NCBI GenBank assembly: GCA_019456145.1
Contig: VRUL01000001.1
Span: 372,001-436,000, forward strand
Source: Planctomycetota bacterium
GTDB taxonomy: Bacteria > Planctomycetota > Phycisphaerae > Sedimentisphaerales > Anaerobacaceae
Direction of reading: 5' to 3'
Length of the DNA: 64,000 nt
In this document: piece after piece, positions 35,675 to 44,390 of the stretch
Position numbering within the stretch: position 1 is the stretch's first letter
Layout of the letters: each line of letters starts with the position of its first letter
Program-made: the position numbers and the translations under genes
The notes under the pieces: generated by a model
Told to the model about the DNA's origin: nothing
The model's input: the letters and a program-made list of their open reading frames with translations, nothing else
The model's database searches: none

Positions 35675-35836
35675 TGGCAGGTTGTCAAGCAGAGAAAACA
35701 TATATTATTAAATTTTTTTGCGGCCCTTTCCAAAAAACGTATTTTAAGGTATCATAAAAGCATAAAATGTAGAGTGAACAACTAAAAACGCCCATTTTTA
35801 AAGTTTTACGTTTTTGTCTTTTTTATAGGCGGTTTT

Positions 35837-37447
35837 ATGCCGGAATTTAAGCGCTACCTGGTAAATATCGACTCAAACTCAACGCACCAGCTCTTTACGG
35901 ACTGCCTTGTAATCGGAGCAGGGATCGCCGGTCTTCGTGCGGCTATCGAAGCGGCCGAGTGCTGCAACGTCATTATCGTCTGCAAGGACACTTTGGAAAA
36001 TAGTAACACCTGGAAGGCGCAGGGCGGAATCGCCTCAGTGCTTAATAAGACAGACACATTCGAGTCCCACATATCCGATACGATGAAGACCGGCTGCGGG
36101 CTGAGTGACGAAGGTGTAGTCGACTTTGTCGTTCGCCAGGGCCCCGAGCTTATCGAACAACTGTTACGCTGGGGCACTGAGTTTGATCAAATCGACGGTC
36201 GTATTGCCACGACACTCGAAGGGGGCCACTCGCACCAGCGTGTCGCTCACGCCCACGGGGATGAGACAGGGCGGGGCATAGCAGAAGCGCTGATAAGGAA
36301 AGTTTGTGAAAAACCAAACATAAAAATAATAGAACACTTTTACACTGTCGATTTGCTCACCAACGACGACAACGAGTGCGTCGGGGTAATAGGCCATGAT
36401 AAGCAGCGTCCGTCCGGTGCCGACCAGATAGTCTGGGCCGCAAACACAATCCTGGCAACCGGAGGGGCGGGCCAGCTTTATCGCGAGACCACCAATCCGG
36501 AAGTGGCAACCGGCGATGGTATTGCTATGGCCTACCGGGCCGGTGCCATATTTCAGGATTTGGAGTTTGTTCAGTTTCACCCGACAACGCTTTACATTGC
36601 AGGGGCCTCACGCGCCCTGATTACCGAGACGCTTCGCGGTGAAGGCGCGGTCCTTTTGGACAGTGAAGGCCGTCGTTTTATGAAGGCCTATCACGAATCG
36701 GCAGAGCTTGCCCCTCGTGACATTGTCAGCCGGGCCATCCTGGCTCAAATGTTGGAAACCAACACGACGCATGTCTATCTGGATGTTCGGCACTTCGATA
36801 AAGAACATTTTTCAAAAAGATTCCCGCAGATTTTCGAATTGTGTGAAGGCTTCGATATAGATATCAGCCGGGACCTGATTCCCGTCCGGCCCAGTGCGCA
36901 TTATATGGTTGGCGGCGTAAAGACTGACATCTCGGGCAGAACAAGCCTGCGGAATCTTTATGCCTGCGGTGAGATAGCCTCTACCGGCCTGCACGGCGCG
37001 AATCGGCTCGGCAGCAACTCGCTTCTCGAAGGTCTGGTTTTCGGCAAGACGACCGGACAGCTTGCTTGCCAACACAAAGAAACAGGCGTTGTTCATATCA
37101 AGCACCCACTAATAAAATATCAAATCCCGCCATCGAACCGCACTCGTTTGGATGCCGCAGATGTTACGAACTCGCTTCGGGCCCTTATGTGGCGAAATGT
37201 GGGCATTACCCGAACGACCCAGCCGCTTAGTGAGGCACAGGAGATTATCGTGTTCTGGCAGCGCTATGTGATGGACAAAATCTTCGATACGCCCCAGGGA
37301 TGGGAATGCCAGAATATGCTCACGGTTTGTCTACTTATAGCCCGTTCAGCTCAAATGCGCCAGGAAAGTCGAGGAGTGCACTTTAGAAGCGATTTTCCCA
37401 ACATCGATGACGAGCACTTCAAAAAACATATCGAAATCACTCGTTGA
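35837..37447 (+). CDS. nadB: L-aspartate oxidase
   Basis: 536 residues; FAD-dependent oxidation of aspartate to iminoaspartate, first step of NAD synthesis. The FAD motif is VIGAGIAGLRAAIEAAECC; then SNTWKAQGGIASVL, the active-site region RVAHAHGDETGRGI, VQFHPTTLY, GRTSLRNLYACGEIASTGLHGANRLGSNSLLE, and a C-terminal helical domain. Normal length and motifs. It is transcribed toward rnpB on the same strand. Confidence 0.95.
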   Translation: MPEFKRYLVNIDSNSTHQLFTDCLVIGAGIAGLRAAIEAAECCNVIIVCKDTLENSNTWKAQGGIASVLNKTDTFESHISDTMKTGCGLSDEGVVDFVVRQGPELIEQLLRWGTEFDQIDGRIATTLEGGHSHQRVAHAHGDETGRGIAEALIRKVCEKPNIKIIEHFYTVDLLTNDDNECVGVIGHDKQRPSGADQIVWAANTILATGGAGQLYRETTNPEVATGDGIAMAYRAGAIFQDLEFVQFHPTTLYIAGASRALITETLRGEGAVLLDSEGRRFMKAYHESAELAPRDIVSRAILAQMLETNTTHVYLDVRHFDKEHFSKRFPQIFELCEGFDIDISRDLIPVRPSAHYMVGGVKTDISGRTSLRNLYACGEIASTGLHGANRLGSNSLLEGLVFGKTTGQLACQHKETGVVHIKHPLIKYQIPPSNRTRLDAADVTNSLRALMWRNVGITRTTQPLSEAQEIIVFWQRYVMDKIFDTPQGWECQNMLTVCLLIARSAQMRQESRGVHFRSDFPNIDDEHFKKHIEITR

Positions 37448-37506
37448 AAAGTAGAAAATAGATCGAACTTTTGCTATAATACCTTGTATTCAGTAGTTAA
37501 TTACAA

Positions 37507-37929
37507 GAGTGGGTCGGGCGGTCGCTGGCCCGCCTCGGGCGGGCCGGAGGAAAGTCCGAGCAGGACAGGGCACGGTGGTGGTTAACGGCCACCCGAGGCA
37601 ACTCGCGGGAAAGTGCCACAGAAAATACACAGCCGATGGTTTCGATTCGTCGGGACACAGGCAATGGTGAAAAGGTGCGGTAAGAGCGCACCGCGTCGCC
37701 GGTGACGGCGGCGGCAGGGTAAACCCCACCGCCTGCAAGACCAAGCAGCTGGTCGGGTCCCATTTTGCGACTTATTGCAAAATGCGGCCCGGTACTTAGC
37801 CCGGGTATTAACGGCAGGTAGGTCGCATCCCGGTATATCGGGAGAGCCAGCCGGTAACGGTTGGTCCAGATAAATGGCCGCCGCCCGTCAGAAATGACGG
37901 CGCACAGAACTCGGCTTACAGACCCGCTC
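37507..37929 (+). ncRNA. rnpB: RNase P RNA, bacterial type A
   Basis: The catalytic RNA of RNase P, which matures tRNA 5' ends. Recognised from GGAGGAAAGTCCG near the 5' end, GGTAAACCCCACC (type A conserved stretch), and the 3' element ACAGAACTCGGCTTACA. The outer stem pairs GAGTGGGTC (37507-37515) with GACCCGCTC (37921-37929). An unusual perfect hairpin, CATTTTGC-8 nt-GCAAAATG (37761-37784), lies in the P12-P14 region. A run of T follows the end (37931-37938), probably part of the terminator. Confidence 0.95.
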
Positions 37930-37943
37930 TTGTTTTTTGAAGA

Positions 37944-38702
37944 TTATTTCACTAAGGTAAATGGATTGTCGTGCGTACGAACGAATGAGTCCACGCTGAT
38001 TTTTACACTTACAATATCGCCGGCTGCGCCCAATCGAATAGTGCCTGCCCCGAGTGTGATATGGTCGAAATCAAGACCTTCTGTCGGATTAAGCCTTACT
38101 GCCAGCACAGGCGAGGATTCCAATTTGACCAGTATAGTCTTGATCGTTTGATTGATAATCATCTCGGAAGTACTGAGGTTTTTATCTTCTTGGCTTAGCT
38201 GGTCTATATCGGAGCGAACGTTGGCCAGGACCTTTCTTAGTATTGCGATTCGCTTTGCATTGTCGTTAGCATAAGGCTCATCGAACAACTCGGACCCCAT
38301 GACCATATCGCAGTCAAATTTAAGCTTTCGTTTGGGCTGGATCCAAAAACTTTTCGGTTTTTCATCTATCAAAAAGAAATACTTTCGTTTTGCAGTCATG
38401 GTGTTCTCATCGAAGGCCACCATGTTGAACCAAATCTCCCGGCCCTTTTTCTTTTGCCCGGACGAGGCGATAACGCTCTTGCTCTGGCTGAGCATCTCAT
38501 ACTGCGGTTTGTGAATCACGGCCAGCACATCGGCGGCGCGGCTCACCTTAAGCTTTGTCTGGTCGTAGCTCTGGGAGAGCTGCTCATCAAGTGGCGGTTT
38601 TTCCGGCTTAAGATAGTCCACAACCGCACAACCGGACAAACCAAAAACTAAAAAGCACAATCCGAAATTGAAAATTTTAAGTTTTAAGTTTTGGCTTTGC
38701 AT
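37944..38702 (-). CDS. Lipoprotein of unknown function
   Basis: 252 residues. The N-terminus is a lipoprotein signal peptide with lipobox LSGC (cleavage before Cys at about residue 25). The mature part has mixed strand/helix character and no recognised domain. Its stop lies near the 3' end of rnpB, convergent with it. Function unknown; likely anchored to the membrane facing the periplasm. Confidence 0.7.
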   Translation of the reverse strand: MQSQNLKLKIFNFGLCFLVFGLSGCAVVDYLKPEKPPLDEQLSQSYDQTKLKVSRAADVLAVIHKPQYEMLSQSKSVIASSGQKKKGREIWFNMVAFDENTMTAKRKYFFLIDEKPKSFWIQPKRKLKFDCDMVMGSELFDEPYANDNAKRIAILRKVLANVRSDIDQLSQEDKNLSTSEMIINQTIKTILVKLESSPVLAVRLNPTEGLDFDHITLGAGTIRLGAAGDIVSVKISVDSFVRTHDNPFTLVK

Positions 38703-38803
38703 TTACGTTCTCCGTTTTGAAGACGCCAAACGCAAAAATCACGTTTGGAAGGGTTTTCCCGCTTTGTCATCATTGGCAAAGTCGAGTCCCAGCCCTTATA
38801 CCT

Positions 38804-39808
38804 CTATACCTCTTTTGAGTCTATCCATGTCATCATTTTTCGTAATTTTCTGCCGATTTTTTCGAGTTGGCAGTTATAGTCTTTATCGTACAGTTCCTTA
38901 AAGGTCTTTAATCCGGATTGGTATTCGTTGACCCATTCTTTTGCGAATTCGCCTGATGTGACCTCTGAGAGTATCTTTTTCATTTCCGCTTTTGTTTGGT
39001 CGGTGATAATCCTTGATCCGCGGGTCAGGTCGCCATACTCAGCGGTATTCGATATGCTGTATCTCATATAGCTCAATCCGCCCTGGTACATAAGGTCAAC
39101 TATGAGCTTGACCTCGTGCATACATTCAAAATAGGCGATTTCAGGCTGATACCCGGCTTCGACGAGCGTTTCAAAGCCGGCTTTGATAAGTGCCGTAAGG
39201 CCTCCGCAGAGAACGCACTGCTCGCCGAACAGGTCCGTCTCGGTCTCTTCTTTGTATGTGGTTTCGATAACGCCTGCCCTGGCGCCGCCGATACCATTGG
39301 CCCAGGCAAGGGCGATTTCTTTGGCATTGCCGGTCGGGTCCTGCTGGACGGCTATCAGGTTTGCCACGCCGCCGCCTTTTTCATACTCGCTGCGGACCAG
39401 ATGTCCCGGCCCTTTCGGGGCAATCATCACGACGTTAACATCTTCCGGCGGCACAATGTACTTAAAATGAATATTGAAGCCATGACAAAAACCAAGTGTC
39501 TGACCGGCTGCAAGATTGGGTGCGATTAGGTCTTTGTAGACTTTTGCCTGAATTTCATCCGGCAGAGTTACAATAATCAAGGTTGCGCCGTCCATAGCGG
39601 TTTTTATATCGCCCGGCTTAAAGCCGTGTTCCTGTGCCGTTTTGAAGTTGTCGGTTCCTTCCAGCTCAGCCACTGCCACGTCAATCCCGCTGTCGCGCAG
39701 GTTCAAGCTGTGCGCATGTCCCTGGCTGCCGTAGCCGATAACCGCTACTTTTTTGCCCTTTAACGGATCTATCGGGGCATCTTTTTCGTAATAAATTTTC
39801 GCTGCCAT
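38804..39808 (-). CDS. ilvC: Ketol-acid reductoisomerase
   Basis: 334 residues, class I short form. The NADP-binding motif is [23 protein letters not shown]; the catalytic and metal residues lie in [12 protein letters not shown] and [28 protein letters not shown]. The start at 39808 gives the standard [11 protein letters not shown] opening; the frame extends 10 codons further without reason. Catalyses the reductive isomerisation in valine/isoleucine synthesis. It lies about 5.6 kb downstream of ilvN, separated by an accessory island. Confidence 0.95.
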   Translation of the reverse strand: MAAKIYYEKDAPIDPLKGKKVAVIGYGSQGHAHSLNLRDSGIDVAVAELEGTDNFKTAQEHGFKPGDIKTAMDGATLIIVTLPDEIQAKVYKDLIAPNLAAGQTLGFCHGFNIHFKYIVPPEDVNVVMIAPKGPGHLVRSEYEKGGGVANLIAVQQDPTGNAKEIALAWANGIGGARAGVIETTYKEETETDLFGEQCVLCGGLTALIKAGFETLVEAGYQPEIAYFECMHEVKLIVDLMYQGGLSYMRYSISNTAEYGDLTRGSRIITDQTKAEMKKILSEVTSGEFAKEWVNEYQSGLKTFKELYDKDYNCQLEKIGRKLRKMMTWIDSKEV

Positions 39809-39960
39809 AATATTTCCCTTTTCATCCAGTTTTTTCAAATTGTTTTATTATTCGACATTCTCCCAGCAATTATATAAAACTGAGATTTCCTATTAATAAG
39901 GTTACAGAATATCATTTTTTCCTTAGATATCCCACAGCATAAAGGTGGAGAGCAGCATTT

Positions 39961-40280
39961 TTTTGGCTCTGAAATTGGCTTTGTTTGGGTTTGTTTTGGG
40001 TTAAAATTGGCTTTGTTTTCATAAATTGCCCAATTTGACTTATTTTCATATTCCTTTGTTAAGAAAGCAGTTACGTTCATTTTGGCATTTTGGAAATTGG
40101 CTTTAATTGGGTTCGTTTGGGTTCGTTTTGGGTTCGTTTTTCCCACGTTGACTAAGTGTCTTTTTTCATATTCCATTGTTAATACTTTAGTTATGTTCAT
40201 TTGACTTTTTGTAAATTGGGTTCGTTTTGCATAATAAGGTTATAATTGGTTGGCAACTTGGGCAAAATAGGAGGTTTGTT
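39961..40280 (-). repeat. 120-bp tandem repeat reading as K/N/P/T-rich peptide
   Basis: On the minus strand two diverged copies of about 120 bp (start of copies near 40200 and 40080) plus a partial copy upstream. Both read in the same frame: MNITKVLTMEYEKR and MNVTAFLTKEYENK begin the copies, and each is followed by a TNPKRTQTNPIK- or PKQTQTKPIS-like segment. A stop interrupts the frame between the partial first copy and the next. No start or Shine-Dalgarno signal supports a gene, so I list it as a repeat. Similar K/N/P/T-rich reading frames are common in planctomycete intergenic DNA, to my knowledge. Confidence 0.6.
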
Positions 40281-40758
40281 CGGAGTGGCGGTTGAATTTG
40301 GGGTGTTACGGCGGTTTGGGTAAGTCAAATGATTGCTGATTATTGATAAATGATTATTTTTTTGAATATTCACCATTTCCGAATGATTATTGATAATTGA
40401 TAAATGATTATTGACCATTTTAGCCTATATAAGTTTATTTTAACATATTAGTTTGATAAATATTATACATTAGGAAATGTTTGGTGTAAAGTAAATAATT
40501 AAAAATATTGGGCTTTTATTAGACGCAGAGAGAAAAAGTTTATCAGGTAATCAGGAGGTGAATATCCAATATTCCTTCGGCTGCGCTCAGGATAAACTCA
40601 CAAATAAAACCGCTACAAGGAATGTCGAATGTTGAAGTGAATGGGGAATTAGAGGATTAGTGGATTAGGTTATCAGGTGAGCAGGGTATCAGGATCCGCC
40701 AGAGGCGGACAAGTTCTCATGGAACAGAGAAAAAATGTACCGGACACCTTTAATTCCC
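40281..40758. other. Gene-free A+T-rich interval
   Basis: This 478-bp stretch is rich in words such as TGATTATTGATAAATGATTATT, partly tandem. It also contains a fragment related to the GTCATTCCGAG palindromic family (about 40577-40590). No ORF of note. It separates the 120-bp repeat from the ykvA gene at the edge of the accessory island. Confidence 0.5.
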
Positions 40759-41199
40759 TTAAGCAGATTTTTCCCATCCGATGAAATCCTGTAAATCATC
40801 ATAAATTGACTTTATCGTCCAAGCAATAACGGAGGCGTCATCAATATAACCAACAAAAGGGATAAAATCCGGGATTACATCGAACGGATTGACTAAATAG
40901 ATAATGGCTGCAATAGCCAAAATAATCGTTTTCAATGGTACAGCTTTATATTTTCCCGTGGCCCATGCCCCAACCATACGAATCAAAGCCATCAAATTGT
41001 CCCATACGTCCTTCAACTGTCCCTTGTTTTTTTCTGCTTTTTCAAGTGCCTCTCTTAATAAGTGCTCAGTTTTCTTCTTATCTGCTGCATATTCTTTCGC
41101 TTTACCCTTAATCTTACCAACCTCTTTTTGAACATCTACTTCCCTCTTTTTCTCAGACGTTTTTTTTGTTTTTGTAGGCGTTTTTTTCTTCTTTCCCAT
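40759..41199 (-). CDS. YkvA (DUF1232) membrane protein
   Basis: 146 residues. A Lys-rich N-terminal half (about 1-60, probable coiled coil) is followed by a DUF1232 segment: KTIILAIAAIIYLVNPFDVIPDFIPFVGYIDDASVIAW, with the NPFDVIPD signature. It forms a hydrophobic helix pair at the membrane. The family often accompanies stress or toxin-antitoxin loci; function unknown. An AAGGAG lies about 7 nt before the ATG, and the leader resembles the one before the gene at 43258. Confidence 0.88.
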   Translation of the reverse strand: MGKKKKTPTKTKKTSEKKREVDVQKEVGKIKGKAKEYAADKKKTEHLLREALEKAEKNKGQLKDVWDNLMALIRMVGAWATGKYKAVPLKTIILAIAAIIYLVNPFDVIPDFIPFVGYIDDASVIAWTIKSIYDDLQDFIGWEKSA

Positions 41200-41256
41200 G
41201 ATTATCTCCTTTTTATTTTATTGGCCAGCGTCAATCTTTTATATGAATAAGATTGT

Positions 41257-42993
41257 TTATACTTCTAGGAGTTCTTTTAGTTTTTGTCTGAGAATCTGTG
41301 TCCTGGCTTCTAAAAATTCTGGAAAATTCCAAAAAGACAAATCTAATTCAGGAATTATATGTTGTTGTTTGTAAGTATCGAGTCCAACAGGTTCCGGTTG
41401 AAGTTCTTGTAGCCAAGCCTCAAAATCCTTATCGGCCTTATTCATATTGACTTTCCCCTGAAGTAACTGCAGATTACCCAAATCGTCTTTATGATCCAGC
41501 CAGAGATTCCATTTTTCTTTAGGTATTCCTTTTTCTCGTAAGATTTTCGGCTTGAACATACTACGAGGAAAAATATGGTCGATATGAAAATGCTGATCGA
41601 ATTTTAACCAAGGATAAAGCAGAGCAAGGACTGTGAATGTGCCGGAGTGTCCATAACGGGTATCGAGCAGTCCATCGATTTGGTCTTCGTCGAATGCCAT
41701 TGATTTTGCTGTGCCTCGAAGTGATTCATATATCTTATCTTCTGGGAAGGAATCACTTGTTTCGGCTATAACACGCCGAGTTTTTGTAAGTACATTATCT
41801 GATTGTCCGCCGAACGTTCGTTTTAACAATGCCCGCATTAGCCATCTTTGCATCCGCTCTCGGTCTGCAGAATAGTCTGTTGAGGTGATTATCCCCTTGG
41901 GATTGCCTTTGCGTAAAATGTAATAAGCCAGTGGAATAATAGCGTTATTTGAAACTAATGTATCTCGACTATAGCCCCATACACTAAGCAAGCGAACCGT
42001 TTTATCAAGAGCTTCCTTAACGTTGTTCCAATTTTCTTCGATCTTTTGCATGTTCTCCTTATTGAAGCTGATTATCTTGAAGGCTATAGATTTGACGTCA
42101 GAGAGTACAAGACACGATTTGAGTATGAAATCTTTATTAAAGGTAAAAGATTCTCCTATCTGGTTCAATTCATCAACAAGGCTGTAAATCTCTTCACGTG
42201 CGTCATAGTCCTGCCATTGAGCTACAGCAATAGAGAGAAGTATGTCAGAATAACTAAGCTGTGTGCCGCCGGAATTGACCCGAATGAAAATATTCAACAC
42301 TTTTTCAAGGTTATGCTCTTCTTCAAGAAAATGGTTAATTACCTGACTATCCAGTATGATTTTCCAAAGTTTGTGTAATATGGCAGAAGGGTGCCTTAGG
42401 TCAGGTCCTACCAGATTATTTTTGTTGCAGTAATCAATCACATAAAATGAATCATCGAACTGCAAGATTTGACCGACGCGAAACCAAAAGTGGTTGTCGT
42501 CTCGCACTTTGGCATCGTCGTCTTGGAGCATTTTAAATTCATACGCCATATCCCTTTCTTCATCAGGCTCGGCCAGTAGATTCAGATATAACCGGCGTTT
42601 GGGAAATGCGTGGTCACTGTTCCAGCGAAAGTATGGCATTTTGCTGGCATAGTAACCATTCAGGCCGATATTCAGAGCTGTCAAACGCTGTTGTCCGTCG
42701 AGAATAGCTGTTCGCGGCATTTCTCCTGTCAGTGTTATTGGCTCATTACGCCGGTGGTCCCTTTGATGGTATTTATTCATGAAGCGATAAAACTGAAAAT
42801 CAGTCAACTTATCCGGGTTGATTCTCCAAAACAAAAAAGAGCCAATGGGATAGCCTCGCATCAAAGAATCAAAAAGCCGTTCGATTTGGCCATCAGACCA
42901 TACAAACTCACGCTGGATAGCCGGAAGGATATACTGGTTCGATTGAATATTTTCAATTGCCTTTGCGATTGTAATTGGTGTCTGAAAACTCAT
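41257..42993 (-). CDS. GmrSD-like DUF262/DUF1524 nuclease
   Basis: 578 residues with both halves of the GmrSD (type IV restriction) architecture in one chain. DUF262 N-terminal: AIENIQSNQYILPAIQREFVWSDGQIERLFDSLMRGYPIG and AILDGQQRLTALNIGL (DGQQR motif, about residue 114). DUF1524 C-terminal: FHIDHIFPRSMF, an HNH-type His-Asp-His site, then LGNLQLLQGKVNMNKAD. GmrSD enzymes cleave glucosylated or otherwise modified phage DNA, so defence is the likely role. The start at 42993 (MSFQTP) has GGAG 6 nt upstream; a TTG at 43005 is an alternative. Confidence 0.88.
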   Translation of the reverse strand: MSFQTPITIAKAIENIQSNQYILPAIQREFVWSDGQIERLFDSLMRGYPIGSFLFWRINPDKLTDFQFYRFMNKYHQRDHRRNEPITLTGEMPRTAILDGQQRLTALNIGLNGYYASKMPYFRWNSDHAFPKRRLYLNLLAEPDEERDMAYEFKMLQDDDAKVRDDNHFWFRVGQILQFDDSFYVIDYCNKNNLVGPDLRHPSAILHKLWKIILDSQVINHFLEEEHNLEKVLNIFIRVNSGGTQLSYSDILLSIAVAQWQDYDAREEIYSLVDELNQIGESFTFNKDFILKSCLVLSDVKSIAFKIISFNKENMQKIEENWNNVKEALDKTVRLLSVWGYSRDTLVSNNAIIPLAYYILRKGNPKGIITSTDYSADRERMQRWLMRALLKRTFGGQSDNVLTKTRRVIAETSDSFPEDKIYESLRGTAKSMAFDEDQIDGLLDTRYGHSGTFTVLALLYPWLKFDQHFHIDHIFPRSMFKPKILREKGIPKEKWNLWLDHKDDLGNLQLLQGKVNMNKADKDFEAWLQELQPEPVGLDTYKQQHIIPELDLSFWNFPEFLEARTQILRQKLKELLEV

Positions 42994-43024
42994 ATTATAC
43001 TCCAAATTATTGTATATATCTTAA

Positions 43025-43258
43025 TTACCTCGGATTAATCCATTCAAAATGACAGCCCTGTACCCAGTTCCTGATATATCTCTTGTTATTTTCCATTATA
43101 TTACGGCTAAACTGAGGGGTACGGTGAAGGCCCACCTTTTTAAGCTCTCTTTCAACTTCGATACATATACTTATCGTTTTTTCCAAACTCCAATCTGGCT
43201 TGCCAGCTTTCTCCCATCTTAAAATAACTCTTCCCCGTAAACTGTTTTCTTTTATCAC
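43025..43258 (-). CDS. Small hypothetical protein upstream of the GmrSD-like gene
   Basis: 77 residues starting at a GTG (VIKENSLRG). An AAGGAG sits about 9 nt upstream, which supports a real gene. Basic, no membrane segment, and rich in Arg/Trp (PDWSLEKTISICIEVERELKK, then KRYIRNWVQGCHFEWINPR). No family recognised. It ends 31 bp before the nuclease start, so cotranscription is likely; it could be a regulator, a cofactor or an immunity factor. The leader shares an ATAAAATAA-GGAG context with ykvA. Confidence 0.6.
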   Translation of the reverse strand: MIKENSLRGRVILRWEKAGKPDWSLEKTISICIEVERELKKVGLHRTPQFSRNIMENNKRYIRNWVQGCHFEWINPR

Positions 43259-43372
43259 AATTAAATTCTCCTTATTTTATTGGCTAGCCGCCGTAGGCAA
43301 AAGAGCACCGACTTTTCTTGCGTTTCCTTGCTTCGAAATTTTCTGGTTTCAGTTGAAACGCTAAAAATTCAG

Positions 43373-43462
43373 TACAGTTCCGTATTCAATTGTCAAAAAC
43401 GCAAACATCTCAACTTCTACCCTATAATAACATACCAAGACCGTTAAAACAAGCAAAATCTG
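43373..43462 (-). repeat. 90-bp direct repeat, copy A (promoter region)
   Basis: Shares 72 of 90 positions with copy B (44017-44106) without gaps. It contains TTGACA on the minus strand (43391-43396). It lies about 110 bp upstream of the small protein/GmrSD-like operon, in a 283-bp gene-free gap. Both copies keep a distal block (CAGATTTTSCTTGTTTTA) upstream of the -35. Confidence 0.75.
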
Positions 43463-43541
43463 ACATTAAAATGAGGAGCCGCTTCGCGGGATTATTGGAA
43501 TAGATTCCTCGGCTACGCTCGGAATGACAAATTTGGTTTTG

Positions 43542-43748
43542 TTAGAGTGCCTTGTTTTCAATTTGTTGATAAGCTATCTCTGCTATGTTGGCCTGGCTGC
43601 TGGCATGTTCGATAGTCATGCTCACCAGATTTCCGTCCGCGTCCAAATCAATGTATATATTCTCGTTTATCTCTTTGGTCTGCGCCACCTGATGATCTGA
43701 AAACTCCATCAAAGCAGTATCCGTATCTGTAAAGTATTTGATCTTCAT
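43542..43748 (-). CDS. DUF2283 small protein
   Basis: 68 residues starting MKIKYFTDTDTALMEFSD at the ATG 43748. Pattern KIKYFTDTDTALMEF...ENIYIDLDADGNLVSMTIEHAS is the DUF2283 signature (a short beta-sheet domain with IDxxxxGxLVGIEI-type end). Its partner is the DUF4258-like gene 4 bp upstream. Such pairs behave like toxin-antitoxin or phage-derived modules in other bacteria; the role here is an inference. Confidence 0.85.
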   Translation of the reverse strand: MKIKYFTDTDTALMEFSDHQVAQTKEINENIYIDLDADGNLVSMTIEHASSQANIAEIAYQQIENKAL

Positions 43749-43752
43749 AACA

Positions 43753-43986
43753 TTACTCCTGAAACCTGCGATCAAAGAAGGCATTGTGTACGGTTATGCC
43801 GTCCGAAAGCAGAATAATCCGCAAATATTTATCGATTTCTTTTACGTATATCCATTTTCGAATTCTTCCGTCTTTCTGAGCCTCTGTCCTTAAGGGATTA
43901 TCTATGGCATTGCGAATCCATTCTTCTTTGATACACGAACGATCCGGTCGATTTCTTGTATAAAGAAAATACTGGGTAAATTTCAT
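43753..43986 (-). CDS. DUF4258-like small protein
   Basis: 77 residues. KEEWIRNAIDNPLRTEAQKDGRIRKWIYVKEIDKYLRIILLSDGITVHNAFFDRRF has the helix-strand layout of DUF4258/BrnT-like proteins. I think it resembles a DUF4258 member, but the match is approximate. It starts 20 nt after a near-perfect promoter and is followed by the DUF2283 gene. Probably the toxin-like half of the pair. Confidence 0.6.
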   Translation of the reverse strand: MKFTQYFLYTRNRPDRSCIKEEWIRNAIDNPLRTEAQKDGRIRKWIYVKEIDKYLRIILLSDGITVHNAFFDRRFQE

Positions 43987-44012
43987 TTCTATTTCTCTTG
44001 CCTGACTTCTGA

Positions 44013-44040
44013 ATTATACAGTTTCGTATTCAATTGTCAA
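44013..44040 (-). promoter_or_regulatory. Consensus sigma-70 promoter of the DUF4258/DUF2283 pair
   Basis: Minus strand TTGACA (44035-44040) and TATAAT (44013-44018) are perfect consensus hexamers separated by 16 bp. The start of the DUF4258-like gene is about 20 nt downstream of the expected transcription start. The -35 and the spacer are part of the 90-bp repeat copy B. Confidence 0.75.
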
Positions 44041-44106
44041 AAGCTCGAACACTTCACTTTCCATTCAATAATGACAGATAAAGACCGCTAAAACAAGGAA
44101 AATCTG
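44017..44106 (-). repeat. 90-bp direct repeat, copy B (promoter region)
   Basis: Partner of copy A (43373-43462). The TTGACA of the promoter lies inside it, and its last two bases complete the TATAAT. The best conserved parts are the distal block (CAGATTTT-C-TTGTTTTA-CGGTCTT) and the proximal part around TTTTGACAATTGAATACG. Confidence 0.75.
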
Positions 44107-44233
44107 CTTGTTTCTTGGATTTTCCGGGTCTACCTGAATATACGAGTTCTTACATCACGACCATTTCAGTATTGGAAGGTTCGCTTTCGCCAGCTTTGTT
44201 GATATCAGCACAATACCGTACTATAAGGACTAA

Positions 44234-44390
44234 GAGCCTATAACAAAATGACTCTGTATTCAAGCGGCTTGTTTTTCGTCCTGACGGCGTCAGGCTGCAT
44301 CGACAATGCTTTGGCATTGCCTGTTTCGCCTTCCTTGGAGGACGAAAAAACGCTCGCTTTCGGTACAACGATTCATTTTGTTAGAAACTC
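44234..44390. mobile_element. MITE-like element, copy 2 (GAGCCTAT ends), at the hepT stop
   Basis: 157 bp. Left end GAGCCTATAACAAAATGA (44234-44251) and right end inward GAGTTTCTAACAAAATGA (44390-44373), with TAA target duplications on both sides (44231-44233 and 44391-44393). An inner symmetry (TTTTTCGTCC / GGACGAAAAA) makes the whole element foldable. No coding capacity. The right end forms the last base of the hepT stop codon. The two copies share ends and TAA duplications but not the middle. Confidence 0.75.

Noticed and set aside
39835-40418. Two overlapping ORFs in the 120-bp repeat region as genes
   Set aside because: Low-complexity peptides from repeats, no clear ribosome sites; kept as repeat.
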